DNA from: Pseudomonas brassicacearum subsp. neoaurantiaca
GTDB lineage: Bacteria > Pseudomonadota > Gammaproteobacteria > Pseudomonadales > Pseudomonadaceae
Assembly (NCBI RefSeq): GCF_013608025.1
Contig: NZ_VDLV01000013.1
Location: 62,001 to 126,000 of the forward strand
Reading direction: 5' to 3'
DNA length: 64,000 nucleotides
Shown: positions 8,338 through 16,998 of the stretch, piece after piece
How positions within the stretch are numbered: the first letter of the stretch is position 1
How the letters are laid out: the number at the start of each line of letters is the position of its first letter
The notes under the pieces: model-generated
Told to the model about the DNA's origin: nothing
What the model saw: the letters and a program-made list of their open reading frames with translations, nothing else
Databases searched by the model: none
Program-made: the position numbers and the translations under genes

Positions 8338-9258
8338 TCAGGCTTTCTTGCTGTCGAAGGTGGCCTTGACGATTTCGCCGATGCCGCCGACGGCGCCAAT
8401 GACCTGGCTGGCTTCCAGCGGCATCAGGATCACCTTGCTGTTGTTGGCCGAGGCAAGTTTGCCGAGGGCATCAATGTATTTTTGCGCAACGAAGTAGTTC
8501 ACGGCCTGGACGTTGCCGTCGGCGATTGCCTGGGACACCACCTGCGTAGCCAGGGCTTCGGCTTGCGCCTGGCGTTCGCGGGCTTCCGACTCCAGGAACG
8601 CGGCCTGCCGACTGCCTTCGGCCTCGAGGATCTGCGCCTGTTTCTTGCCTTCGGCGGTGAGAATTGCCGACGCTCGCAGGCCCTCGGCCTCCAGAATCTG
8701 GGCACGCTTGATCCGTTCGGCTTTCATCTGCCCGGACATGGCGGCCATCAGGTCGGCCGGTGGGCTGATGTCCTTGATCTCGATCCGGGTGATCTTGATG
8801 CCCCACGGCGCCGTGGCCTCATCCACGGTGCGCAGCAGTTTTTCGTTGATGCCGTCGCGTTGGCTGAGCATGGCGTCCAGTTCCATGGACCCCAGCACCG
8901 TGCGGATGTTGGTCTGCAACAGATTGCGGATGGCGTGTTCGAGGTTGTTGACCTCATAGGCGGCCTGGGCCGTGTTGACGACCTGGAAGAAGCACACGGC
9001 GTCGATCTGTACCGTGGCGTTGTCGGCGGTAATTACTTCCTGGGGAGGAATATCCAGCACGCTTTCCATGACGTTGATCTTGCGCCCGATGCGATCCATC
9101 ACCGGAATGATGATGTTCAGGCCGGGCTTGAGCGTATTGGTGTAACGGCCAAAGCGCTCGACGGTCCACTGGTAGCCCTGGGGTACGACCTTGAACCCCA
9201 TGAACAGGATGGCGACCACGAGGCCGATGAACAGTAAAAGTACGCTACCGATCTGCAT
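8338..9258 (-). CDS. SPFH-domain membrane protein (QmcA/paraslipin type)
   Basis: A 306-residue stomatin-like protein. An N-terminal membrane segment ([19 protein letters not shown]) is followed by the SPFH domain (about 25-190), including the conserved [18 protein letters not shown] and [13 protein letters not shown] segments. A charged, alanine/glutamate-rich coiled coil covers about 190-250 ([14 protein letters not shown] repeats). The family forms oligomeric rings in the inner membrane and is linked to protease control and lipid microdomains. First gene of a two-gene operon with short-form nfeD, a widespread pairing. The exact cellular client is unknown. Confidence 0.88.
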   Translation of the reverse strand: MQIGSVLLLFIGLVVAILFMGFKVVPQGYQWTVERFGRYTNTLKPGLNIIIPVMDRIGRKINVMESVLDIPPQEVITADNATVQIDAVCFFQVVNTAQAAYEVNNLEHAIRNLLQTNIRTVLGSMELDAMLSQRDGINEKLLRTVDEATAPWGIKITRIEIKDISPPADLMAAMSGQMKAERIKRAQILEAEGLRASAILTAEGKKQAQILEAEGSRQAAFLESEARERQAQAEALATQVVSQAIADGNVQAVNYFVAQKYIDALGKLASANNSKVILMPLEASQVIGAVGGIGEIVKATFDSKKA

Positions 9259-9384
9259 GACGGTTCCCTGTGCGAATTGAAATGGACCTGCGAACCCTGA
9301 GTGTAGGGCACGCGGCCATTATCTTCGCTACGGTCCGTTCCGGTTTGTTTGTGGGATTTTTCTGCCTTTTGAGCCGGATGGTGC

Positions 9385-11169
9385 CTACTTCTGCTCGCTC
9401 TGCGGGGTTACCCGCAACACTTCCTCGACCGTGGTCAGGCCCGCCGCAACTTTTTGCGCGCCCGAGAGCCGCAGGCTGCGCATGCCTTCCTTGAACGCCT
9501 GGCGGCGTACGGCCAGAAGATCGGTGTCGGGGTGGATCAAGCCTTTGACGCTGTCGGTCAGTTGCATGATCTCGTAGACCCCGGCACGCCCGCGATAGCC
9601 GGTGTCACGGCACTCCGAGCAACCGACCGCCTGTTGGGCATTGGTGGGCAACGGTGCTTGCCACGGACGCGTCAGGGTTTGCCAGTCGTCTTCGTCCAGG
9701 GTCAACGGCGCCTTGCAGTGTGGGCACAACGTACGCACCAGGCGCTGGGCCATGACCCCGAGTACCGTGGCCTTGATCAGGTAATGCGGCACGCCGAGCT
9801 CCAGTAGGCGGCTAATGGCACTCGGCGCATCGTTGGTGTGCAGGGTCGAGAGCACAAGGTGTCCGGTAAGCGCCGCCTGAATCGCCATTTCGGCGGTTTC
9901 CAGGTCGCGGATCTCGCCGATCATGATGATGTCCGGGTCTTGTCGCATCAGCGCGCGGACGCCCGCGGCAAAGGACAGCTCGATATTGTGCTGGACCTGC
10001 ATCTGGTTGAAGGACGACTCGACCATTTCAATCGGGTCTTCGATGGTGCAGAGGTTCACTTCCGGTGTCGCCAGCTTCTTGAGCGTGGTGTAGAGGGTCG
10101 TGGTCTTGCCTGATCCAGTGGGGCCCGTTACCAGGATGATGCCGTTGGGCTGGCGCGTCATGTCCTGCCAGCGACGCAGGTCGTCGGCGGAAAAACCGAG
10201 CTGGTCGAAATCCTTGAGCAGCACTTCCGGATCGAAGATCCGCATGACCATTTTTTCACCGAATGCCGTGGGCAAGGTCGACAGTCGCAGTTCCACTTCG
10301 CCGCCGTCCGGGGTCTTGGTCTTGACGCGTCCGTCCTGGGGCTTGCGCTTTTCCGCGACGTTCATCCGGCCCAGGCTCTTGAGGCGACTGATGATCGCCA
10401 TCGTCACCTGCGGCGGGAACTGGTAGACGGTGTGCAGCACGCCGTCGATGCGAAAGCGCACGGTGCCCTGCTCGCGGCGTGGTTCGATGTGGATATCACT
10501 GGCGCGCTGCTGGAAGGCGTACTGGAACAGCCAGTCGACGATATTGACGATATGGGCGTCGTTGGCGTCAGGCTCCTGGTCGCTGGCACCGAGATTGAGC
10601 AGTTGTTCGAAGTTGCTCAGGTTGCTCGGTTGCTGTTCGACCGTGGTGGCACCGCTGACCGACTTGGCCAGGCGGTAGAATTCCACGCTGAGGCGCTGGA
10701 TATCCACCGGGTTGGCGACCACCCGCTTGACCGGCAGCTTGAGCACGTGGGTCAGGTCCGCTTCCCAACTGCTGACGTAAGGCTGGGCGCTGGCAACGGT
10801 GACGGCGTCGCGATCAACCGCCACGGCGAGGATCTTGTGGCGCTGCGCAAAGGCATAGGACATCAACGGCGTAACGGCGGCCACATTGATCTTCAGCGGG
10901 TCGATGCGCATGTAGGGCTGGTCGGCCTGCTCGGCTAGCCACAGCGTCAGGTTCTCAAGGTCCAGGCGCTTGCCCGGGCGGCTGAGGTCGTCCAGGTGCT
11001 GGTTGGCAATGAATTCAAGCGGGTGCAACTGGCTGTTGGCGGTGTGGCGTCGACGGGCGTTGAGCGCGGTTTCGGCCGAGTCCTGGCTGATGATGCCTTG
11101 GGCAACGAGTTGGCGCAGCAGATCGTTAAGGTCCAGCCAGCGGTCCTGAGTGGCGTGTTTGGTGGACAT
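9385..11169 (-). CDS. GspE/PulE-type secretion ATPase, orphan
   Basis: A 594-residue type II secretion/type IV pilus-like assembly ATPase. An MshEN-like N-terminal part (1-160) precedes the ATPase core. Walker A is GPTGSGKTTTLYTTL near residue 347. The Asp box (TIEDPIE), the Walker B region (RQDPDIIMIGEIRD) and the His box (GHLVLSTLHTND) follow in order. A four-cysteine zinc motif (CPHC near 483 and CSEC near 518) is as in GspE. The start at 11169 is the first ATG giving the family N-terminus; upstream codons are unsupported. No other secretion or pilus gene is nearby, so its partner machine is unknown from this window. Confidence 0.85.
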   Translation of the reverse strand: MSTKHATQDRWLDLNDLLRQLVAQGIISQDSAETALNARRRHTANSQLHPLEFIANQHLDDLSRPGKRLDLENLTLWLAEQADQPYMRIDPLKINVAAVTPLMSYAFAQRHKILAVAVDRDAVTVASAQPYVSSWEADLTHVLKLPVKRVVANPVDIQRLSVEFYRLAKSVSGATTVEQQPSNLSNFEQLLNLGASDQEPDANDAHIVNIVDWLFQYAFQQRASDIHIEPRREQGTVRFRIDGVLHTVYQFPPQVTMAIISRLKSLGRMNVAEKRKPQDGRVKTKTPDGGEVELRLSTLPTAFGEKMVMRIFDPEVLLKDFDQLGFSADDLRRWQDMTRQPNGIILVTGPTGSGKTTTLYTTLKKLATPEVNLCTIEDPIEMVESSFNQMQVQHNIELSFAAGVRALMRQDPDIIMIGEIRDLETAEMAIQAALTGHLVLSTLHTNDAPSAISRLLELGVPHYLIKATVLGVMAQRLVRTLCPHCKAPLTLDEDDWQTLTRPWQAPLPTNAQQAVGCSECRDTGYRGRAGVYEIMQLTDSVKGLIHPDTDLLAVRRQAFKEGMRSLRLSGAQKVAAGLTTVEEVLRVTPQSEQK

Positions 11170-11319
11170 GAGCGTTCGAGTTCCTATTGGACAATTGCAG
11201 CAAAGCCGCGATACAGACACCTCGATGTCTTGGCCTGGTCTGCAAAAGAATAGTCGCGACGTTATGTACCGTTGGGCCACTACCCGACCAATGAGTTTCG
11301 AATTCTTGCCGCAGCGGTC

Positions 11320-11658
11320 TCAACTCACTGCCTGAACCGATCCAGCCCGAGCAATTTCAACGTCTTGCACATCCACCGAACTCAGGCTGATCAAGTTACG
11401 CAATTTTTCCGCGATCACCTGGGCACGGTGCCAGCTCAGCCCGTCCATGAGTATCTCCATGGACAGTTGATCATGGTGGCGCTCCATATGGATTTTCTCG
11501 GGTGTCAGGCCCTGCAACGCAAACAGATTGAGCACCCGGCACGGCAGGTCCGGTTCGGCTTCGCCCAACAATAGATATTCGACGCGACGATGAGGATTGG
11601 CGGCGTGCCAGACGTCGGCGCGCGATGGAGGCGTGGCGGTGGATTCGAATGAGGGCAT
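11320..11658 (-). CDS. Small ACT-like domain protein, unknown function
   Basis: A 112-residue soluble protein. Residues 26-100 read like an ACT (beta-alpha-beta) domain: VEYLLLGEAEPDLPCRVLNL, then KIHMERHHDQLSMEILMDGL, then an AQVIAEKLRNLISLSSVDV helix/strand. This layout resembles small regulatory subunits such as IlvM. An amino-acid-sensing or regulatory role is inferred only. It is divergent from the Lrp gene (126 bp apart), so the two could share control. No catalytic residues seen. Confidence 0.55.
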   Translation of the reverse strand: MPSFESTATPPSRADVWHAANPHRRVEYLLLGEAEPDLPCRVLNLFALQGLTPEKIHMERHHDQLSMEILMDGLSWHRAQVIAEKLRNLISLSSVDVQDVEIARAGSVQAVS

Positions 11659-11783
11659 GGGACATCTCCTGATATGCGGAGAAATGTTTACATGCGCTCC
11701 GAGGTATTTCTTATCTAAGATGTGTCTTATTGCCGTTCTGGCGAATAAGATTTATCAATGATTGGCTGATTATGGGTTTATTT

Positions 11784-12254
11784 ATGCATAGCGAACTGGA
11801 CGGCTACGACCGCAGGATACTCGCGCTGCTGCAAGAGGATGCTTCGCTGTCCAGTGCGCAGATTGCCGAACAGGTAGGTTTATCCCAATCGCCGTGCTGG
11901 CGACGGATCCAGCGGATGAAAGAGGAGGGCATCATTCGCGGGCAGGTGACGCTGTTGGATCGCAAGAAAATCGGCCTGAACACGCAGATATTCGCCGAAG
12001 TGAAACTCAATGCCCACGGCCGCTCGAATTTCACCGAATTCACCGAGGCGATCCGCGGCTTTCCCGAAGTGCTGGAATGTTACGTGTTGATGGGGTCGGT
12101 GGATTTCCTGCTGCGTATCGTCACGGCGGACATCGAGGCGTATGAGCGGTTCTTCTTCGAGAAGCTGTCGATGGTGCCGGGGATCCAGGAGGTGAACTCG
12201 ATCGTGGCGCTTTCGGAAATCAAGTCCACGACGAGTTTGCCGGTGGTGCGCTGA
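11784..12254 (+). CDS. Lrp/AsnC-family transcriptional regulator
   Basis: A 156-residue one-component regulator. The N-terminal winged helix-turn-helix is at about residues 5-60 (LDGYDRRILALLQEDASLSS, then VGLSQSPCWRRIQRMKEEGII). The C-terminal RAM/ligand-binding domain follows (VLECYVLMGSVDFLLRIV, then GIQEVNSIVALSEIK). Such proteins respond to amino acids and form octamers on DNA. The start MHSELDGYD is the family-like one; alternatives at 11772 or 11730 add non-conserved residues and no start has a strong ribosome site. The target genes cannot be deduced; the divergent ACT-like gene is a candidate. Confidence 0.85.
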   Translation: MHSELDGYDRRILALLQEDASLSSAQIAEQVGLSQSPCWRRIQRMKEEGIIRGQVTLLDRKKIGLNTQIFAEVKLNAHGRSNFTEFTEAIRGFPEVLECYVLMGSVDFLLRIVTADIEAYERFFFEKLSMVPGIQEVNSIVALSEIKSTTSLPVVR

Positions 12255-12284
12255 GCTTGTTTTTGCGATGTTTGGGCTGGCCTC

Positions 12285-12377
12285 ATCGCGAGCAAGCTCG
12301 CTCCCACAGTTGATCTTCAGCGGCCACAAGATCTGTGTGCAACGCTGGACCCCTGTGGGAGCGAGCTTGCTCGCGAA
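12285..12377. repeat. REP family A, inverted pair
   Basis: ATCGCGAGCAAGCTCGCTCCCACA and its inverted complement with about 45 bases between, in the convergent gap between the Lrp gene and the CYTH-CHAD gene. Confidence 0.88.
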
Positions 12378-12408
12378 AGCGGTGTTCCAGACGCCAAAGG
12401 TATATCGA

Positions 12409-13776
12409 TTACAGGCGCAACAAAGTCTTCCACGCCCGATTCTGATACACCGCGATCGCCTGTTGCTTGCGCGCATCCAGTAGCTCGTCGGTGATCGGCT
12501 CGTTGGCCAGTTGCGCCAGCTTGTTCAATTCACCGTAGAGGCGGTCCATTTCCGGAATATCGAGGACGTGGCGGGCATGGTGCAGCCAGGCCTGGATCCG
12601 TTCGATGCGCGGCAGTTGCTCGGCCAGGTCTTCAGGCTGTTGCTGATAGCGTTGCAATTGCAGCGACGAAGCTTCTTCGCTCAACAGGCGCGGCAACCAA
12701 CTGCCCAGTTGCGCCGCGCCCTGGCGGTTGCCGCGGGTGTTGCGCTCGGCGGCCCAACTGCGGGCCAGCAGCCAGCGTGAAGCTTCGAGGGAGAACAGAC
12801 CCCAGCGCGGGTCCTGCAGCTCTTCGAGGAATTGCTCCGGGGCTGCCTTTCGCACGTCTTCGTCTTCGATGCCGGCCTGGACCAATGGGCGCCAGTCTTC
12901 CAGCAGTGCGTCCAGGGCAACGCGCAGGTCATGAGTCGATTGACGCGGCGCGGCCTGGCCGAGGCTGCTGAGCAGGGCACGCAGTTCGGCGAGGTTTTCC
13001 ACCCAGTCTTGCAGCAGGCGCCAATGGCCATTGAAACGGTATTGCTCGGCCAGGCGCTGGCTGCTGCCCAACAGGTGCCAGCTCAAGGCGGCGAACGCGT
13101 CGTCCAGCGGTGTTTCGACGGTCAGTTGCGGGGCCGGCAGGCTCAGGGCGTAGCTGTTCGCGTCATGCAGGCGGTAGCCCCGTTCGGCCTTGCTGATATC
13201 GCAAGGCATCAAGGGCAGGGTCGCGGCCAGCTCGGCGGCCAGTTCCAATAGCGCGGCGGGTTCGCCTTCGCGCAGCTCCAGTTCCAGCTCGCAGATTTCT
13301 TCCTTCTGCTTGCCCACCACGACGTGGCCCAGGTCCAGCGCGGCCTCGATGACCACTTTGCTTTTGCCACGGCCCCAGGCGATCTCGGCGCGTTCGCGAA
13401 CGAAGTCGGTGGTGAAGATCGCCTTGAGGGTTTTCTTGTCCAGTTCGGCCAGGGCCTCGGGCCAGCATTCGCCGTCGAGTTTCTTCAGGTCCAGCTTGGC
13501 CTTGGACAGATGCCAGTCGTACTCGTTGCGCTCGGACAGGCCGGCGACGCTCTGGCCACGGGTCTTGAGCGTCTGGATCACTTCTTCGCCGTCGCGGCGC
13601 AGGCGCAGGGCGACCTTGGCTCGGGCCAAGTCACGCTCCGGCGTGTCGAAATACTGGTTCATCAGTTCGTGGCGTTCCCAGCCACTCTTGTTGCGTTTTT
13701 TCAGCAGCGGATGCTCACGCAAGGCTGCCAGGGTCTCGCGGCTGACGCGGAGTTTGATTTCGGTTTCTTTCTGCAT
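12409..13776 (-). CDS. CYTH-CHAD domain protein (inorganic triphosphatase-like)
   Basis: A 455-residue two-domain protein. The N-terminal CYTH domain (about 1-200) starts METEIKLRVS-like with the diagnostic ExExK motif (ETEIK), then YFDTPERDL and VALRLRRDGEEVIQTLKTRG, the basic/acidic tunnel residues. The C-terminal CHAD helical domain (about 215-455) holds histidines (HDLRVALDALLEDWRPL, LHHARHVLDI) that bind polyphosphate in the family. Homologues such as E. coli YgiF hydrolyse inorganic triphosphate. The ATG at 13776 is chosen since the ExExK motif must lie at the N-terminus; the reading frame stays open far upstream without conservation. Divergent from argE, 159 bp apart. Confidence 0.82.
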   Translation of the reverse strand: MQKETEIKLRVSRETLAALREHPLLKKRNKSGWERHELMNQYFDTPERDLARAKVALRLRRDGEEVIQTLKTRGQSVAGLSERNEYDWHLSKAKLDLKKLDGECWPEALAELDKKTLKAIFTTDFVRERAEIAWGRGKSKVVIEAALDLGHVVVGKQKEEICELELELREGEPAALLELAAELAATLPLMPCDISKAERGYRLHDANSYALSLPAPQLTVETPLDDAFAALSWHLLGSSQRLAEQYRFNGHWRLLQDWVENLAELRALLSSLGQAAPRQSTHDLRVALDALLEDWRPLVQAGIEDEDVRKAAPEQFLEELQDPRWGLFSLEASRWLLARSWAAERNTRGNRQGAAQLGSWLPRLLSEEASSLQLQRYQQQPEDLAEQLPRIERIQAWLHHARHVLDIPEMDRLYGELNKLAQLANEPITDELLDARKQQAIAVYQNRAWKTLLRL

Positions 13777-13935
13777 GGCCGGAAAATCCAGGGATCGGGT
13801 GCGCAGCCGGGAAGAGGTGTGGCTGCCAAGGTCGTGCAGTGTACAGGACTCATCCGTCCTACGCGTCGCGACGGTTTCATCCTGACTCTCGATGGTTCTA
13901 TGATGGACGTCAATTTGTACGCCCCGGAGCCAGCG

Positions 13936-15093
13936 ATGCCTTTGCCGTCCATGAAAGATCAGTTCGCTGCCCTGATCGCCGCGCCTTCGGTCAGTTGTAC
14001 CCAGCCAAAGCTGGACCAATCCAACGGTGCGGTGATCGAGCTGCTGGCGGGCTGGCTTACCGAGCTCGGGTTCTCCTGCGACATCCAGCAAGTGAGCCCG
14101 GGCAAATTCAATTTGCTCGCCAGTTTTGGCACAGGCCCCGGCGGGCTGGTGCTGGCCGGTCACAGCGATACGGTGCCGTTCGATGGCGCGTTGTGGCAGA
14201 CCGATCCGCTGAAACTCACCGAAGTCGACGGTCGCTGGGTAGGGCTCGGCAGTTGTGACATGAAGGGCTTTTTCGCCTTGGCCATCGAAGCGGTCAAGCC
14301 GCTGCTGGACCAACCGTTCAAGCAGCCGCTGTTGATCCTCGCCACCTGTGATGAAGAAAGCTCCATGTCTGGCGCACGCGCCTTGGCCGACGCCGGACGG
14401 CCGTTGGGGCGTGCCGCGGTGATTGGCGAGCCTACCGGCTTGCGGCCGATCCGCCTGCATAAAGGTGTGATGATGGAGCGCATCGACATCCTCGGGCGCA
14501 GTGGCCATTCCTCCGATCCGAGCCTCGGACACAGCGCCCTCGAAGCCATGCATGACGCCATGGGCGAGCTGCGCGGCTTGCGCCTGCAATGGCAGCGTGA
14601 ATTCCGTAACCCACAGTTCACCGTGCCGCAACCGACGCTGAATTTCGGCTGCATCCATGGCGGCGACAACCCCAACCGGATCTGCGGCCAGTGTTCCATG
14701 GAATTCGACTTGCGGCCCTTGCCCGGCATGGACCCGCAAGTGCTGCGAGCGGCGATCCAGCAGAAGCTCGACCCGATTGCCGAACGACACCAAGTGAAGA
14801 TCGACTACGCGCCGCTGTTCCCGGAAGTGCCGCCGTTCGAGCAGGCCGAAGACGCCGAGCTGGTACGCGTGGCCGAGCGACTGACGGGTTATCGCGCCGA
14901 AGCAGTGGCGTTCGGCACCGAAGCGCCTTATCTTCAGCGCCTTGGCTGCGAAACCCTGGTGCTGGGCCCTGGCGACATCGCCTGTGCCCACCAGCCGGGC
15001 GAATACCTTGAAATGTCACGTTTGCAGCCTACCGTGCAATTGCTCCGTCAGTTGATTGGGCACTACTGCCTGACGCCGGCCACGGCCGGTTAA
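13936..15093 (+). CDS. argE: Acetylornithine deacetylase ArgE
   Basis: A 385-residue M20 metallo-amidohydrolase that hydrolyses N-acetylornithine to ornithine in arginine synthesis. The metal-binding motif AGHSDTVPF (near residue 75), GSCDMKGF, TCDEESSMSG (catalytic Glu) and the dimerisation-domain HSSDPSLGHSALEAM are all present; a late ligand His lies in CAHQPGEY. The start at 13936 has GGAG seven bases upstream. argA follows after 136 bp, as in other pseudomonads. ArgE beside the acetyl-recycling ArgJ of many pseudomonads is a known redundancy; nothing here settles flux. Confidence 0.92.
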   Translation: MPLPSMKDQFAALIAAPSVSCTQPKLDQSNGAVIELLAGWLTELGFSCDIQQVSPGKFNLLASFGTGPGGLVLAGHSDTVPFDGALWQTDPLKLTEVDGRWVGLGSCDMKGFFALAIEAVKPLLDQPFKQPLLILATCDEESSMSGARALADAGRPLGRAAVIGEPTGLRPIRLHKGVMMERIDILGRSGHSSDPSLGHSALEAMHDAMGELRGLRLQWQREFRNPQFTVPQPTLNFGCIHGGDNPNRICGQCSMEFDLRPLPGMDPQVLRAAIQQKLDPIAERHQVKIDYAPLFPEVPPFEQAEDAELVRVAERLTGYRAEAVAFGTEAPYLQRLGCETLVLGPGDIACAHQPGEYLEMSRLQPTVQLLRQLIGHYCLTPATAG

Positions 15094-15229
15094 ATTGCCC
15101 CCTTGCGGGCCCGTATTCATTACATGAGGAGAGCGCGCGTGTCGCCAAGCCTGTTCCGACGATAACCACCAGCCCGCTGTGCGTTCTGTTTCGTCCTTTT
15201 TCGGCTGTTATTTATTACAGGTCAGGTTC

Positions 15230-16528
15230 ATGCCCGAATACGTCAATTGGCTTCGCCACGCTTCGCCTTATATCAATGCCCACCGTGATTGCACCTTCGT
15301 CGTCATGCTGCCCGGAGATGGGGTTGAACACCCCAACTTCGGCAACATCGTTCATGACTTGGTGTTGTTGCACAGCCTCGGCGTGCGCCTGGTGCTGGTC
15401 CATGGTTCGCGCCCGCAAATTGAGACCCGCCTCGCGGCACGGGGCCTGACGCCCCACTACCACCACGGCATGCGCATCACTGATGCCGCGACCCTGGAGT
15501 GCGTGATCGACGCGGTCGGCCAACTGCGCATCGCCATCGAGGCGCGCTTGTCCATGGACATGGCGTCGTCGCCCATGCAGGGCTCGCGGCTGCGGGTCGC
15601 CAGCGGCAACCTGGTCACGGCACGGCCGATCGGCGTTCTCGAAGGCGTGGACTATCACCACACCGGCGAAGTGCGTCGGGTCGATCGCAAGGGCATCAAC
15701 CGCCTGCTGGACGAGCGCTCCATCGTGCTGTTGTCGCCGCTGGGCTATTCGCCCACGGGGGAGATCTTCAACCTGGCCTGCGAGGATGTCGCCACCCGGG
15801 CGGCCATCGACCTGGCGGCCGACAAACTGCTGCTTTTCGGCGCCGAACAAGGCCTGATTGACGAACATGGGCGCCTGGTTCGTGAATTGCGACCGCAACA
15901 GGTGCCGGCCCACATGCAGCGACTGGGCAGCGATTACCAAGCCGAATTGCTCGACGCCGCAGCCCAGGCGTGTCGTGGCGGTGTTGCACGCAGCCACATC
16001 GTCAGCTATGCCGAGAACGGCGCGCTGCTGGCCGAACTGTTCACTCGTGATGGCAGCGGCACGCTGGTGGCCCAGGAACAATTCGAGGTGGTGCGCGAAG
16101 CGGCCATCGAGGACGTTGGCGGCTTGCTGGACCTCATCAGCCCGCTGGAGGAGCAGGGCATCTTGGTGCGTCGTTCCCGTGAGGTGCTGGAGCGTGAAAT
16201 CGAGCAGTTCAGCGTGGTCGAGCGCGAGGGGATGATCATTGCCTGTGCGGCGCTGTACCAGATTGCCGATTCGGACGCGGGTGAGCTGGCCTGCCTGGCG
16301 GTCAATCCGGAGTACCGCCATGGCGGGCGCGGTGATGAACTGCTGGAGCGAATCGAAACCCGGGCGCGTGCCCAGGGGCTCAAGACACTGTTCGTACTGA
16401 CGACCCGGACCGCCCACTGGTTCCGTGAAAGGGGCTTTGAACCCAGCAGCGTTGAACGCCTGCCGGCGGCGCGGGCTTCGCTGTACAACTACCAGCGCAA
16501 TTCGAAGATCTTCGAAAAAACGCTGTAG
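15230..16528 (+). CDS. argA: N-acetylglutamate synthase ArgA
   Basis: A 432-residue enzyme that acetylates glutamate, the first step of arginine synthesis. The N-terminal amino-acid-kinase-like domain (about 1-280) includes LVLVHGSRPQIETRL, the arginine-feedback domain. The C-terminal GNAT acetyltransferase domain (about 290-432) includes LACLAVNPEYRHGGRGDELL, the acetyl-CoA-binding signature. The ATG at 15230 follows CAGGTT; upstream in-frame codons do not match the family. Located after argE. The 3' end is followed by a 470-bp gap before the porin gene. Confidence 0.93.
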   Translation: MPEYVNWLRHASPYINAHRDCTFVVMLPGDGVEHPNFGNIVHDLVLLHSLGVRLVLVHGSRPQIETRLAARGLTPHYHHGMRITDAATLECVIDAVGQLRIAIEARLSMDMASSPMQGSRLRVASGNLVTARPIGVLEGVDYHHTGEVRRVDRKGINRLLDERSIVLLSPLGYSPTGEIFNLACEDVATRAAIDLAADKLLLFGAEQGLIDEHGRLVRELRPQQVPAHMQRLGSDYQAELLDAAAQACRGGVARSHIVSYAENGALLAELFTRDGSGTLVAQEQFEVVREAAIEDVGGLLDLISPLEEQGILVRRSREVLEREIEQFSVVEREGMIIACAALYQIADSDAGELACLAVNPEYRHGGRGDELLERIETRARAQGLKTLFVLTTRTAHWFRERGFEPSSVERLPAARASLYNYQRNSKIFEKTL

Positions 16529-16799
16529 ACGGCTCCCGAAATCCGCCATCGCCGCGACTTTCTTGATTTCAGACAATGAGCAGCTAGTCTGGAACGCGTC
16601 AAGATCGCGGCATGCGCGACTTGATGAGCAGGATCGAAGGCGCAGGAGGCGCAGAAATATATCTCGTCGCCAGGAATTCGCGGGGCTGCGTAAAAGCCCG
16701 ACGAATTACCGTTCAGTTATCCCCTACGTCGCCGATAAGGCTTGTCACGGCTTGATGACGCTGTGATGGCACCTATATGTCAGAACGCGCTGAAAACTG
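16529..16799. other. Intergenic gap after argA, no gene seen
   Basis: About 270 bases between argA and the porin promoter. I find no open frame with a ribosome site, no terminator with a U-run and no tRNA. The reading frame across 16425-16766 is only an overlap with argA. Confidence 0.6.
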
Positions 16800-16827
16800 T
16801 TGAAACAATTCTTTTTGGATTTATAAA
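16800..16827 (+). promoter_or_regulatory. Sigma-70 promoter of the OprD-family porin gene
   Basis: TTGAAA (16800-16805), a 16-base spacer, then TATAAA (16822-16827). Transcription would begin near 16834, giving a leader of about 165 bases before the ATG, long enough for post-transcriptional control. Confidence 0.65.
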
Positions 16828-16998
16828 GAATCCTTTATTCTGCGGGCCGATGTCGCGGGGTTAGACCATGGTCGTAGTCCGAAAGGGTTACGGTTGACTT
16901 GCCAGTCACGGTCTGGCGCTAATCGCGCATCCGCGGATTCCGGGCGTTCGATCCGGAGCCAAAGATAGACAAGAATTAGAAAACGAGAGGAGCGATGC

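Noticed and set aside
13777..14991. N-terminal extension of the CYTH-CHAD protein across argE
   Set aside because: The ExExK motif must be at the N-terminus of a CYTH domain, and the region is fully explained by argE on the other strand.
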